Source: Viola odorata
Lineage: Eukaryota > Streptophyta > Magnoliopsida > Malpighiales > Violaceae
NCBI GenBank assembly: GCA_963691705.1
Contig: OY829540.1
Location: 48,024,158-48,088,157, forward strand
DNA length: 64,000 nucleotides
Direction: 5' to 3'
Below the pieces are notes generated by a model that saw only the letters and a list, made by a program, of their open reading frames with translations, was not told the DNA's origin and ran no database searches. The position numbers were made by a program, and so were the translations under genes. Each line of letters begins with the position of its first letter. Position 1 is the first letter of the stretch. Below are positions 1-11,089 of the stretch, one piece after another.

Positions 1-840
1 ACCTGATGATTCCATGAAATTAAAGAAATTCTAGAACCTTGATCTTCTGGTGGATGGTTGCTATGGGGTTGGATGGAGAACCAAAAACTCTCTGTTTTTC
101 AATACACGTACTTTCTTTATCGTGTTTTTCCTTATATAAAAAAAAACTAAAGAGCAGTTTCTTTAAAAAGCAACTCCACCAGGGATCAATTCCATCCTCA
201 ATATTTTTATTAATTCCGAATTGGTCCATCAACAATTCGGAATCAATCCGAAATCTGCACAATCACCAGATTTACCCCCCACATTGTTTTAATTAGACGA
301 TTGGACCACTTAACTATAATAGATCATCAATTTGGTCCAATCAACTTTATATTAACAATATATTATATGACGGTACACACATAACATATGCGTCCATATG
401 TTCCAATGTGTACGAACGGTACTAACGCATTAGTCCCGTTGTCCAAATTCCAACATAATCTGTAAAATCAATTTCAAGGATCCTGCCAAATCCAAATCTC
501 CCTCATTCAATTTCTCTTCATCCAACCAATCAAACAAGTCCCCTATTCAAGCAACAAACAATCCCTCTCTAAATCCAAAATCCAAAACCCAAGAGAAAAA
601 CACATAAATAAGAAAAAATAGCAAAAACCCAAGTCTAAATTCTTCTCAAATCCTCTTATTTTTCCTTCTCCTCAATTACTAATTAAAACACCAATCACCA
701 AACCCAGCCAAACCAACCCATCACCGCCGCTCTCCCTCACTCCCGATTCATCACCCCCGTTGTGCTCCCGCTCTCCCTCACTCCCAATCTGCCTCACCGC
801 TCTCTCCGTCTCCGATCCAATCACCCATCCCCGATCAAAC
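1..840. other. Intergenic, no gene seen
   Basis: No convincing coding region is seen. Around 290-430 there is transposon-like sequence (phrases such as 'tttggtcca' and a TATATTATATGA core) without recognisable ends. From about 480 to 840 the strand is C-rich and pyrimidine-poor in G, and it runs into an A/G-rich tract. Short open frames on both strands are low-complexity. Confidence 0.5.
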
Positions 841-1017
841 CAAATTAAAAAAAAAAAAAAAGAGAAGAAATAAAAGGAACAGAGAAGGGAATAGAAGAGA
901 AAGGAGAGTGCAGAGTAGAGAATAGAAAGAGGAAAAGAAAGAAAAAAGAGAAAAAAAAGAAGTTTTGGGCTACAACCCAAGGAAAGGAAAAAAAAGAAAA
1001 AATGGAAGAAAAGAAAA
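841..1017 (+). repeat. Polypurine tract flanking the Mutator-like element
   Basis: The + strand is almost pure A and G (for example runs of gaaaaga and aggaaag). A similar A/G-rich stretch resumes on the other side of the mobile element at 2824-2966, so the element probably inserted into one longer polypurine tract. The apparent open frames here are Phe/Ser-rich or Lys/Glu-rich low-complexity translations and are not genes. Confidence 0.7.
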
Positions 1018-1167
1018 GGTTTAAATCCAAAAAAGGCACCTGTACATGAATTGATTGACTCATTTAGCACCTCTACTGAAAAAACGGTTTAAAAGGTACC
1101 TGTACTTCTTACGTATGACACATTTAGCACCTTCCACGAACGGCATCACCATTCCTCCGTTATCCGC

Positions 1168-1247
1168 TGACGTGGCATGCCGCGTCATCAACATGATGAC
1201 GTGAGCATGCCACGTCATCACACATGATAATGTGGCATGCCACGTCA
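1168..1247. promoter_or_regulatory. Three ACGT-core palindromes in the MULE arm
   Basis: Three near-palindromes follow each other: TGACGTGGCATGCCGCGTCA (1168-1187), a 21-bp TGACGTG...CACGTCA version (1197-1217), and ATGTGGCATGCCACGTCA (1230-1247). TGACGTGG/CCACGTCA is the known binding core of plant bZIP factors. The right arm (about 2636-2680) keeps diverged copies such as CCACGTGGCATG. Actual factor binding is inference; the palindromes are seen directly. Confidence 0.5.
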
Positions 1248-1267
1248 GCATATGTTAATTACATTGT

Positions 1268-1442
1268 TTTTTTCTTTTTCTTTTTCTTTCTTTTCTTTTT
1301 CTCCCTTTTCACTCTACTCTCATTTCTTTCTTCTTCCTCTCATCTCTTTCTTTTCTTTTCTTTTCTTTTCTTTTCTTTTCTTTCTTCTTCCTCTCTTCTT
1401 CTCTGCCGCCTCACTCTTTTCTTTCTTTCTTTTTTCTTTTTT
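1268..1442 (+). repeat. Pyrimidine tract with TTTTC tandem repeats
   Basis: Nearly all C and T, with a clean run of TTTTC units at about 1349-1381. It is the mirror type of the purine tract outside the element and lies at the inner edge of the left MULE arm. The translated open frames (Phe/Ser/Leu only) are artefacts. Confidence 0.8.
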
Positions 1443-1650
1443 TTGGTTTGGATTGATGATGAGGATGGGTTGATTGATGGTTGATTGAAATCTAATTTTG
1501 GGGTTGTGGCCGGCGGTGATTGGGTTCGGGATTGGGATTTAGTGCTGCGAAGATGGATGAGGATGGATTTGGTTTTGATGGTTGTTGTGAATTGTCGAGA
1601 GGGTGAGGAGCAACGGTGATGGGCGGATCAGGTTGGTGGGGAGAGGAGAT

Positions 1651-1813
1651 GGTGATGAACGGATCCGGGTCGGGATGAACGAATCCGGGTCGTGATGAAC
1701 GAACCCGGGTTTGGTGATCGGGTTACTTAATGATATTTAGGCAATGTTTGTGCTTAATTGATGGAAGATCTAATGATATTTAGGCAATGTTTGCGCTTAA
1801 TTGATGGACTGAA
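1651..1813 (+). repeat. Short tandem duplications inside the MULE
   Basis: Two small tandem arrays lie in the interior. Three units resembling 'gatgaacggatccgggtcg' lie at about 1651-1710. A 44-bp unit ('aatgatatttaggcaatg...') is present twice, starting near 1729 and 1773, with one or two substitutions. Confidence 0.7.
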
Positions 1814-2982
1814 TCTTCTTTTCCATCAGAAGTACATTCTAATTAAAGATGCCGAGTTGGGGTCACAAACTGAGTATACATGAGAAGATACAATAACAGT
1901 AGCTTGAACTGTCCTTTAGCTATTATTCATAATCTCTGATCTTGCTGATCTGCTAAGTACTCTCCATATTTTACTTAATTTGTATTTACTGGTTTCTTGT
2001 TTGTTCATGGCTAAGAATGCTATGCCCCTGAATAATAATCACCACGCGTTTTTGTTTCTCGTTGAACTTATAGAGTATGATTATTGAAAACAAAATGTAT
2101 TCTCCACTCCACTCATTCCCTCTCAATCTGAGTTAGTTCGTTCACTTTGATTGTATACAGGTGAGACTTGTAAAGGCGGTGAATGAGGCTACGGCCAATA
2201 TCCTAGGTTGGGACAAACAGTAGCTGAGACCAAATACCAGGTCAGAAGTCTGATGAACTTTTTGTTCAGTGTGGTGCGTCCTCCAGGAGAGTGTCATTTA
2301 TACTATTTACAGAGAAGCGAAAGAGGAGTATAGAGATAACATAGGATAATCTTTGCATCTATAGGAGGAATTTGCATTCTTTTTGTACAAGTCTGCTACA
2401 TTTGAAATTAGTGTGAGTTTTGGTTTGATAATATCTCAGTCTCGTATATCTAAAATTCCTTGTCTTTGTTTGGCCAGAAATGAAACGTTAGGAGGGAAAC
2501 ATTTCTCCAGCAATCAATGACAACTAATAAGCAATTACTGCAAATGTGTATAATCAATAATTTGGGTTTAATATGAGAAAGAAAAACATAAAGAAAGGAA
2601 AGGAAAAAAAAATTAATTAACATATGACATCATCAACATGATGACGTGTCAAACCACGTGGCATGGCACATCAGCAAATAACGGTGGACGGCTAACGGTG
2701 TCAGTGGGAGGTGCCAAATATGTCATCTGTAAGAATTACAGGTTCCTTTTAAACCGTTTTTTCAGTAGAGATACCAAATGAGTCAATCAATTCATGTACA
2801 GGTGCCTTTTTTGGATTTAAACCAAAAGAAAAGGAAAGAAAAAGAGAAAGGAAAGGACAGAAGAAAAAAAAAACCAATCCAAACCAAAAAAGAAAGGAAA
2901 AGAGAAAAAAGAAAGGGAGGGCAGAGGAAAGGAATAAGAGAGAAAAGAGGAAGAAGAAGAGGAAAGTGATGTGTGAATGAAA

Positions 2983-3205
2983 TATTTGGAATTTTGATAA
3001 TTTATTCTTTTTGTTTCTTTTTAACTTAAGTTTTATTAATTTATTTTTTTAAAATAATTAATAAAACTGTTATTTTCAGATTTTGTTAAATATTTAGAAT
3101 TTTAATAATTTATTCTTTTTGTTTTTTTAACTTAAGTTTTATTATTTATTAATTTATTTTTTGAAAATAAATTAACTAATTAATAAAACTAATGTTTTTA
3201 GATAA
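2983..3205 (+). repeat. AT-rich direct repeat, ~107-bp period
   Basis: The phrase 'tttattctttttgtttnttttaacttaag' occurs at about 2999 and again about 107 bp later, with its flanking AT-rich sequence, giving two diverged tandem copies. No coding potential. Confidence 0.65.
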
Positions 3206-5044
3206 AAAGAAAACACGAAATCAGAAAAATATGACATGTAGGTCCCAGTCGTCAGATGCTTTTTCAGTTTTAATAATAAAAAATTGAAAGATAACGGCCG
3301 TTATCTCCGTTATGACAATAGAGACCCCCGGTGGCTAACGGTGCAAACGTTCGGGACCAATTTGAACCAAAGTCGCCATTAGGGACCAACTAAAATGAAA
3401 ATAATAACCTTAGGAACCCCGTGGTGCCATAAACCTACCTTTAGACCTCTTAATTTTTTTATTATATTTATTTGTTGCAAATTTTTTTTTTAAATTTGAC
3501 GTGGCATCTGACATGGTACGCCACGTCAGCATAAAATTTTAAAGTTAAAGGAGTTTGTCTCCGTTAGTGATTATTGTTACGGTAGGGGTTAAATCAAAAG
3601 ACGGAGAAAATATATGGGATTAGATGAGACAAAAAAAAACGTTTAGGATTAAAACTATCATTTGACAAACGTTGAGAACAAGTCAATGTATTAAACCGAT
3701 TTAAGTATGTGATAAAAATAATTTTAAATAATATAATATGAAAACGAAAAAAAGAATGTGAAAATAGTAAATTGTGAAAAAAAATTAAAAATTCATAAAA
3801 TGGTAAAAATAATTAATAAATATAGATGTATTGCTAATATGGGATTTTTTTTGAATAAATGCATTATAAAATATTAAAGGTAGAAAAAAATTAAAATAAC
3901 ACCCTACATTTCATATTTAGTTAGATTGCACCTTAGGTTTGTGTAAATGGTCTAAATACACCAAATTATATAATTTTTCACAATTTCATATATGACGATA
4001 TATTCTGATATTTTAAAGTTTATTTTTCACCCATTAATTTTTAACTTGTTATGGAAATTCCAATGAATTATTTTTTTCTACGTTAACGTCATGGATTTTT
4101 AATTTTTCCACAATATTATTTTTTTCCTTTTTAATTTTTTATATTATATTATTGAAATTATCTTTTATTGCATATTTTAAAATTATTTTGTGATTTTTTA
4201 TAATTTTTTAAATATTTTTTTATTTTCGTATTTTTTATGTTTTTATTTAAATAAATTTTTTATGAGAAAAAATAAAAAATCAAAGAAAAATTAACGAGGT
4301 TATATAAAAAATTAGGTGATTGAGATCCAAAGTGTCTAACAACTTAAAATTTGGTGTCAAAGTGTCTAATCAAAGCAGGGCGTTAAAGTGTCTAACCTCC
4401 TAGAAGTTAAGTGGCTGTTTGGGAGTCTGGTTTCAGTACCGAAACCAGCATTTCCAGTCTAAAAATAACATTTTGGTGTTTGGTTATGACCAAGTGGGGA
4501 GCTAAGATTGGAAATGTTGGATTGGGAAAGCAGTATTTTCTCTATTTCCGGAATGGAGCCATTTGGGCCAGTGGCCAATCCAGCCTTTTTGCCATTTCCG
4601 GAATTGAAAAAATATCCTTCCTATCCTTTATTATTTACGATCTGACCAACTATATAATTTTATAAAAAACTCCTCCTCTGCTCATTCTCTCCTCTTCTCA
4701 GCATTTCTAGGGTTTCACTCTCAACTTCCTCATCCCCTCCGACAGCACCTCAACTGCATCCTCTATCCTCTCCCCGTACCAGCACCTCCCTTCTTCTTCT
4801 TGACTTCACCCCCAACAACACCATCCCCATCTTCATCTCCAAACCACCACCTGGAGATTTTCGGTTGAGGAAAAGCCAGACAACGCAAACACACAAAGGT
4901 ACACTGCTCATCTCTCTGGACCAATATGCGTTGAAATGTCATGGTTGGTTTTATTGGAAATGAGTAGGCATTATAGAGAAGAATCATTCTTTGTTTTTCA
5001 ATTCTTCTGAAGATTTGGAATGAATTAGCTTTGACAATTCAGAC
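3206..5044. other. Transposon debris and putative leader of the apyrase pseudogene
   Basis: There is a perfect 16-bp palindrome GATAACGGCCGTTATC at 3290-3305. An inverted 9-bp pair TGACGTGGC/GCCACGTCA lies at about 3498-3530. Remnants of 'gggaccaatttgaacc' and 'caaagtgtctaac' phrases are typical of transposon ends, but no full element could be closed. From about 4680 the sequence looks like a plant 5' leader ('tctagggtttcactc'). Confidence 0.4.
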
Positions 5045-5943
5045 ATGGAACCTAGGACATCATTTAAACTTAAGTTTTTGGTCATGGGTTCCACTCATTG
5101 CAAAAGGGCATTGAAGATATTTGTAGTTAGCGTGGTGATGTTGCTCTTATTAGTTGGTGTCTTTGTTGTAATTGGATATGGAAAAGCTGGTGACTTGGTG
5201 GGAAATGACTGTTATTACATGGTTGTTGTGGATTGTGGAAGTAGTGGAACGAGGGTGAGTGTGTATAAGTGGAGGACGAGGAGTTTACGAAATTGAGTTT
5301 TGCCTGATTTGGTTCATTCTTATCCTGACCACTCAACTGATAGTTTGCGGTTGAAAGGGTCTTGTACCTATCATTGTATGCAGACTGAGCCAGGTTTGGA
5401 TAAGTGTGTTGGTAATGCCACAGGAGTAAGGGCATCATTGGAACCTTTGCTTGAATTGGCGAAAAAATTGGTGCCCCGAGAAAGACACCGAGATACTTCT
5501 ATTTTTGTTCTTGCCACTGCTGGGTTGAGAAGGTTGGAGATTGAGGATGTTATGTGGGTTTTAGATAATGTGGAAAATGTTGTAAAGGAACACACTTTTG
5601 TTTATAAAGAAGTTGGATAAGGGTGTTGAGTAGAGAAGAAGAAGCTTACTATGGTTGGTTGGCTTTGAACTATAAAATGGACAGGCTAGGGAATTCCTCG
5701 AGGGGGGCTACATTGGGACTTCTTGATTTAGGTGGCTCATCATTGCAGGTGGTGGTGGGAGCTAACAGTGAGCCGAGTAGCAAGGAGGCACACTTGATAA
5801 GTTGTGAGCCGAGTAGCAAGGTGGCTCACAGGGAGCTAACAGTGAGCCGAGTAGCAAGTAGAAACTCGTCTTCTCTCAGTGGTAAGTTTTGGATGTTATA
5901 CCAATGTTCATATTGTCATTTAGAGGATGTCTCTGGCACATAG
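5045..5943 (+). pseudogene. Apyrase / nucleoside diphosphatase (GDA1/CD39) pseudogene, APY6/APY7-like
   Basis: The reading frame has an N-terminal hydrophobic anchor followed by recognisable apyrase conserved regions in order: VVVDCGSSGTRV (ACR1), ATAGLRRL (ACR2), EEEAYYGWLALNY (ACR3) and LDLGGSSLQVV (ACR4). These regions bind nucleotide phosphates in live enzymes that hydrolyse NTP and NDP in the secretory pathway. The gene is broken. An in-frame TGA lies at 5294-5296, shortly after ACR1. A one-base frame change lies near 5617-5623, between ACR2 and ACR3. After ACR4 the sequence dissolves into a micro-duplication: 'gtgagccgagtagcaag' three times between 5767 and 5858. The rest of the catalytic domain is not found downstream. 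TATA-poor leader sequence survives upstream, so this is a decayed gene copy and not a processed transcript. Confidence 0.8.
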
Positions 5944-7660
5944 ATCTATGCAAATCTCTCTGTTGGTATATTCATTAGAATATTGTCTTGTTATGCACAG
6001 TACCACGAGTTGTTCAAAATAGGTCATCTGCGTTGGCAAAATTCTTTCATATCCACCCACTATGGGATCTAGAAATTAGGAGAAACAAAAGAAATCTGTG
6101 GATTTCATAGCACTCTTTTTTTTTTGCCTGCATTCCAGATGTTTATTTATCAGAATCTACGTCTTTGGTTTAACTCCTACAATCCAGTCGAGTCCTGCAC
6201 ATATTCCTGTGTATGTGGAAGTCTAATGAGGTATTTGAAACTAAGAAACGTGCTCATTAGATGGTTATCTGTCAAATTGAATTAAGTTTTATCAGAAAGG
6301 GAACATTACATTGGAGCTTAGCATCCAAGTCTGCCTTGAAATTGTTCTTGTATTCTCTCAGTCGGCCTTTTCATATTGGCCATAGTAACTTAGTTGAAAC
6401 TTGATACACTTGTTTACTTGGTACTTTTCATCGTAAGCCTGCAGTAAGTATTAGGCATTTGTTTCCTTACATCCTTTGGCTTTTCTCAGGGAAGATAAAC
6501 TACTTACCATGCATTTGTATCTGCCAGGTGGTAATATTCTCAATTTGACAGCAACCACCCACTCCAATGGACGTGAATGGAATAATAGTCAAATTTTGCC
6601 TATGAATGTAGTTCGTAACTCAATAGCTAATAGTATGATGCTTAATAGGTAATTGTAGTTTTTATAAATGTAATGGCGAGTTTGATTTTAAATGTATCCA
6701 ACTCATGTTATTTTACCTTATGTTTGAACTTCCGGATTGTATATGTTTCCCATGATATGGATATTTTTGTGAACGATTAGTTCTATGAAGTAATTTTCAT
6801 TGTTTATGTGTTTGCTCCTTTAAGTAATTGCTTAATTCCCCATGTGCTAATTGTTTTGTTTTAGTTATTGTTGATGACAAAGGTGGAGAAGGAGAAGGAG
6901 AAGTATGTATATCTGTATATGTAAATTAAATTGAAGGAGTTAATTTTCAATCATACTCTACGCAAATTAATTAAATTAAAAATGATTGGATGATAATCAT
7001 TAAGAGTAGTTTAATTAATAATTATTCAATAATTATAATCTAACAATTGTTTTGATTACTTTAAAAAAAATACGAAATATGTAAGTTATTCATGTAATTC
7101 CAAATATGTTTTATTTTTCTATTATATTAGATAAATATCTTTTATTTATTTATGGTATTAAAAATTCAAATTTTTTATGGTATTAATAAATTTTCATTTA
7201 TTTATAATTTAAATAAGTTTAATTTATTTATGATATTAGATAAATATTTGGTAGATGTTAGATTATAAATAAATTGATTAAAAATATATATAAAAATACT
7301 AAAAAAATTAATTATAACACTTGAAATAAATTATATCATTTGTGGTCATTTTACATCCAAACTATAGTTTTGGAAAACTGTTTTACCAAACACTTTACCA
7401 AACACCTCAGGTATCCCACTGAACTTTTAAATTTTTTTACCAAACAACACAATCAATTTCCCAGAAGTCGTTTTCCTATTGAACTTTTCTCCACGGACCA
7501 TTTCCAGCCTGAACTGGAACGTCAAATAGACCCTAAATTGGGTGCCAAAACGTATTTTGATCAATATCGTAGGTTGTTTTGGGAGTGACGTTCGTTTCAA
7601 TTTGACTCTTCGGCGTCGTTTCGCAACTTTCCTTTCTTTTCGTAACTTCTCTATATGACG
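5944..7660. other. Intergenic, AT-rich, no gene seen
   Basis: No supported coding region. From 6900 to 7330 the sequence is very AT-rich. From 7340 to 7580 there are phrases such as 'ttttaccaaacac' typical of plant MITE ends, but no matching inverted partner was found. The stretch ends in the XCT promoter. Confidence 0.4.
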
Positions 7661-7700
7661 CTTACGCCCGAAATCCTCGACAAAGAAAAGCATTGAGGAA

Positions 7701-7727
7701 GGAGAGGAGAGGAGAGGAGAGGAGAGG
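7701..7727 (+). repeat. GGAGA microsatellite in the XCT 5' leader
   Basis: About five tandem GGAGA units lie just upstream of the end of the first, non-coding exon (donor at 7790). GA-rich repeats are common in plant 5' leaders; any role is inference. Confidence 0.7.
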
Positions 7728-8117
7728 GAAATAGAAATAGAAGCAGAAGAAGAAAATCCTGAAATTCCTATTGCCCTTAAAAGCAAAAGGTGAGTTCTTT
7801 CTCCTATTTTTCCTTTGGGTTGGTAAGGGTTTGATTCTATTGAAGTCGTAAGATTACTGCCTTGAGTTAATTTTGCTTGAATTTATTCATGAAAAAAGAG
7901 TAAAATTTGCATGCACTTGAGATTATATGCATTAAACTGACATGTCTGTGTTTTTCTTGCTCAACATGTGGATTGTTTATTATGTTGAGATCACTGTGCT
8001 TCGGTTGTGGTAGTTGGTATTCACTTTAGAACTTGATAGTTTGTCAAGTTGTTCTTACGTTAATTGGTCCTCAATGTGCAGTGCAATTTAAGTTTGGTCT
8101 GAAGACAGAAGTCGAAT

Positions 8118-11089
8118 ATGTCGGGTATGGGAGATGGGTATGTGGGCACAGCCCAAGATGCTGTTAGGATACGGCGTCTTGAGAAGCAGCGTGAAGCCGA
8201 ACGGCACAAAATCCAAGAGCTTAAGAGCAAGTCTGCCACTGAAAAGGGCCAATCTGGCCTCCTTCAGTTTGGGTCAAGTACCTCTGAGGTGTGTTCATGA
8301 CAAATTCATGTTCATTTCTAGGATTGCTCACGATTTTTGTTTTTACTTTCTTACTAGCTAGGGTTTTCAGACTTGGAGCCATTTATAGAATATAAACCTG
8401 ATTGCTTGCTTTAATGTTGTTGGGATTTTAGATACTTGAGACTGCGTTTAAGAAGGAAACTGTGGGTTTGGTAACAAGAGAACAGTATGTTGAGAAGGTA
8501 AGCAAGTTTATTGAGTTTTCATTTTGCAACTTTGGTTTTTGTTCAAGTTATGATTGGATAGTAAGTTCTTAGTTTGAACATTTTCTCTTTTTGTTTTGGC
8601 TTGTGTTAGAGGGTTACTATTCAAAATAAATATGAAGAAGAAGAGAAGGAGAAGCTTGAGAAGCTACGTCAAGAGTGAGTGCAATACTGGTTTCATGTTA
8701 TTTATTTATTTTGAGTTTGCGTGTTAGTTAATATCCATTTTGGCTGTGTATTACAGGGAAGAAGAGTTGCTATTACAAAAACGTAAAAAGAGGAAGGTTA
8801 AGGGGAACTCTCGGTTGTCCTTTAACGATGATATTGAGAATGGAAGTGAAGAAGAGGATGGGGAAAACAGTAAGTCCATCAAGTTGAAGGTCTTGACGTG
8901 CATAACTATTTAACTCTTATTGATTTCAATGAGCCTGTTACAGTGTTTCAAATTGCGCAACTTTATGTGTCGACTGGCTGTCATAAAACTTAGCTTTGTT
9001 TTAGATATCTGGCATGTTTATCAAAGTTGTGCCTAAACTGTACACGGTAAAAGAGTTATGCTGCTTAGAATCTCCCTTGTCTGAAATTTTGATTTTATGT
9101 TGAGTGCGTCCTCCATTTGTAGTGCAATTTTAGGTTATTGCATTCAAAGGCAATAAAGGCAATGAAGGCTTACTAGCAAGTCTACTTCATTCAGGGATGC
9201 TACTGTTTATTGAGTAATTATTGGGTATTCCCGGTGTGCCATGTCACACTTTACACACTACTTATAAGTAGTAGGATTCATCACTAGTGGGGTCCTTATG
9301 AGGTATTAGTTGTAGATCCTACCACCTATGGGAGTAAGGTGTGAAGTGTGATGGCGCACTGGGATTATCCAACAATTTTCCCTGTTTATGACTGTAGATT
9401 TATCACTGTTACTTTAAAGATTTGCATCCTCTTACTAGTCGCAGGCACTAGAAAGAAGATGAATAAAAAGATTTAGCAAGTAGAAACTGGTCACTACACT
9501 CTCTCTGCATGTGGTAGTTTTTTATTGTCTTGTTTATTACGGATACCTTTCACTGTGCAAATTTTTGTCTTGTTATGTGCGTAGTTTGCTTTCGTTTTTT
9601 GCTGATAGCATATGATACAGAACTGCATGACTTTACAATTATGTGCTAGTTTCCTTTTCATTTTATGTTGATAGCATATGATACAGAATTGCATTACCGT
9701 ACCGTTTCCTGTCACTTATCTTGTGCTTGTCTGATCAGCTGAGAAGTTAGACTCAAAGAAATTAGCACGTGGAAAACTTGGCAAAGATCCCAGTGTGGAA
9801 ACGAGTTTTTTGCCAGATAGGTGCGACACCTCTCTCTCTCCACATATACAGTTTTGCATGGATTTGCGACTAACTAATGAGCTTAGGGGTGCTGAGGATT
9901 CTATTTCAGTGAGCGGGAGGCAGAGGAACAAGCTGAGCGCGAACGCCTGCGTAAACAGTGGCAGCGGGAGCAAGAACAGATTCAAAGTAACTGTGCATTG
10001 TGGACCTTTCCTGTATTTTTATATTTGATGGGTGCAAAATGCTTTGTTCTTAACATTAAACTTTCGGTGATGTTTCAGATGAACCCCTTGAAATCACTTA
10101 CAGCTACTGGGATGGTACAGGCCATAGAAGAGTGATCCAGGCAAGTGTTTTATCAAAAAAAAAAAAAAAAAAAAAAAGAGGAAAAAAACTACATATATTT
10201 TATTGGTTTTTTTTCCCGGCATTTTTATAACATTTACTTATTTACTTCATGGTCTTTTCTGTTTTCATCTAGGTACGCAAAGGAGATAGGATAGGGGAGT
10301 TCCTCCGGGCAGTTCAGCAGCAACTTGCACCTGAGTTTAGAGAAATCAGAACAACTTCTGTGGAGAATTTGCTATATGTCAAAGAAGATCTTATCATTCC
10401 CCATGTGAGATACTTTGAAAAATTAGCTTTCAATTTTCTACTTGCCATCTTGACACGAACGCTAATTCGTTTGTGGTTGTGGAACTTCAGCAACACAGCT
10501 TCTATGAGCTTATTGTCAACAAGGCTAGAGGCAAAAGTGGACCGGTAATGCTTAGTTTCTTAGATCTCTCTTTTTGTCTTCTCTTCCTTCTCTTCTGCAT
10601 TTTGCTGGTTTACTTTGTTGCTTTAAGGTTTATTTCATAGAGATGATTCTTTGTTTGTTTTCATGACTCAGCTTTTCCACTTTGATGTGCATGAGGATGT
10701 GCGAACCATTGCTGATGCAACTATAGAGAAGGATGAGGTACATTCTTTTGGGAACAAATATAAATATGGAGGTACATTGTATGTGTCTTTATTGTTTAGC
10801 TCCAGCAAAAAGTTAAATTGTTGTCCATCCTTTGAACAGTCCCATGCTGGTAAAGTTGTTGAGAGGCACTGGTATGAAAAGAACAAACACATCTTCCCTG
10901 CTTCAAGATGGGAGGTATATACTCTCTCTCTGTTCTTCTCTGTTACACGCGCACGCGCGCGCACACAGGATTGTCAATTGGCAGGCATTATCTTCATATA
11001 TCATATTATTAATTTCCCTTATTTTTTTCATCTGCAAGATCTATGACCCAACGAGGAAGTGGGAGCGCTACACCATTCACGGGGATTAA
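8118..11089 (+). CDS. XCT: XAP5 CIRCADIAN TIMEKEEPER (XCT), XAP5-family nuclear protein
   Basis: The spliced product is 337 residues, matching my memory of the plant XCT length. A leader exon ends at 7789 and its intron is 7790-8081. Coding exons: 8118-8288, 8432-8497, 8610-8674, 8757-8869, 9739-9820, 9910-9986, 10079-10140, 10273-10404, 10491-10544, 10672-10737, 10840-10914, 11039-11089. All phases agree. The protein begins [20 protein letters not shown]. It has a charged coiled-coil region (about 15-105), a basic nuclear signal KRKKRKVK (109-116), an acidic stretch, and the conserved XAP5 domain containing [26 protein letters not shown] and [20 protein letters not shown]. It ends [12 protein letters not shown] is a nuclear regulator of the plant clock, light responses and small-RNA production. 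The intron after coding exon 7 (10141-10272) uses a GC donor. The next gene, TRAP-alpha, is on the same strand. Confidence 0.97.
9231..9372. mobile_element. Short inverted-repeat MITE in XCT intron
   Basis: The sequence starts TTGGGTATTCCCGGTGTGCC and ends in an imperfect complement (TGGCGCACTGGGATTATCCAA). About 35 bp at each end pair with a few mismatches. It lies in the 869-bp intron between coding exons 4 and 5. No clear target duplication was found, so the family is not assigned. Confidence 0.6.
9602..9700 (+). repeat. Direct duplication in XCT intron
   Basis: The phrase 'gatagcatatgatacagaa' occurs near 9604 and again near 9671, each followed by 'tgcat'. It is a local duplication of about 30 bp with a 67-bp spacing, inside the same intron as the MITE. 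Confidence 0.7.
10141..10272 (+). other. Non-canonical GC-AG intron of XCT
   Basis: The reading frame around it is ...RRVIQ at 10140 and VRKGD from 10273. The only donor that keeps the conserved protein is CAG|GCAAGT, the strong consensus for GC-AG introns; the acceptor is TCTAG|G. A GT donor that preserves the conserved protein is not available nearby. The intron also contains a run of more than 20 A residues (about 10157-10178). Confidence 0.85.
10945..10967. repeat. Alternating purine-pyrimidine (CG/CA) tract
   Basis: A 23-bp strictly alternating run of AC, GC and CG steps lies in the intron before the last XCT coding exon. Such tracts can adopt Z-DNA; no function is claimed. Confidence 0.7.

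Larger units (their letters stand above)
1018..2823. mobile_element. Non-autonomous Mutator-like (MULE) element
   Basis: The two ends are inverted copies. The left arm starts GGTTTAAATCCAAAAAAGGC and the right arm ends with its exact complement; similarity continues inward for about 240-270 bp (1018-1290 against 2575-2823). Both outer ends are flanked by the 9-bp duplication AAAAGAAAA (1009-1017 and 2824-2832). A 9-bp duplication and long terminal inverted repeats are the hallmarks of Mutator-like elements. The flanks are A/G-rich, so the 9-bp match alone is weaker than usual. Each arm contains an inner direct repeat around 'cacctgtac...catttagcacc'. No transposase is present in the 1.3 kb interior. 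Confidence 0.8.

Noticed and set aside
672..1484. Several Phe/Ser/Leu-rich open frames on both strands
   Set aside because: Translations of homopurine/homopyrimidine tracts, no domain content.
5944..6660. Continuation of the apyrase gene downstream
   Set aside because: No further conserved apyrase region could be read in any frame on the + strand.
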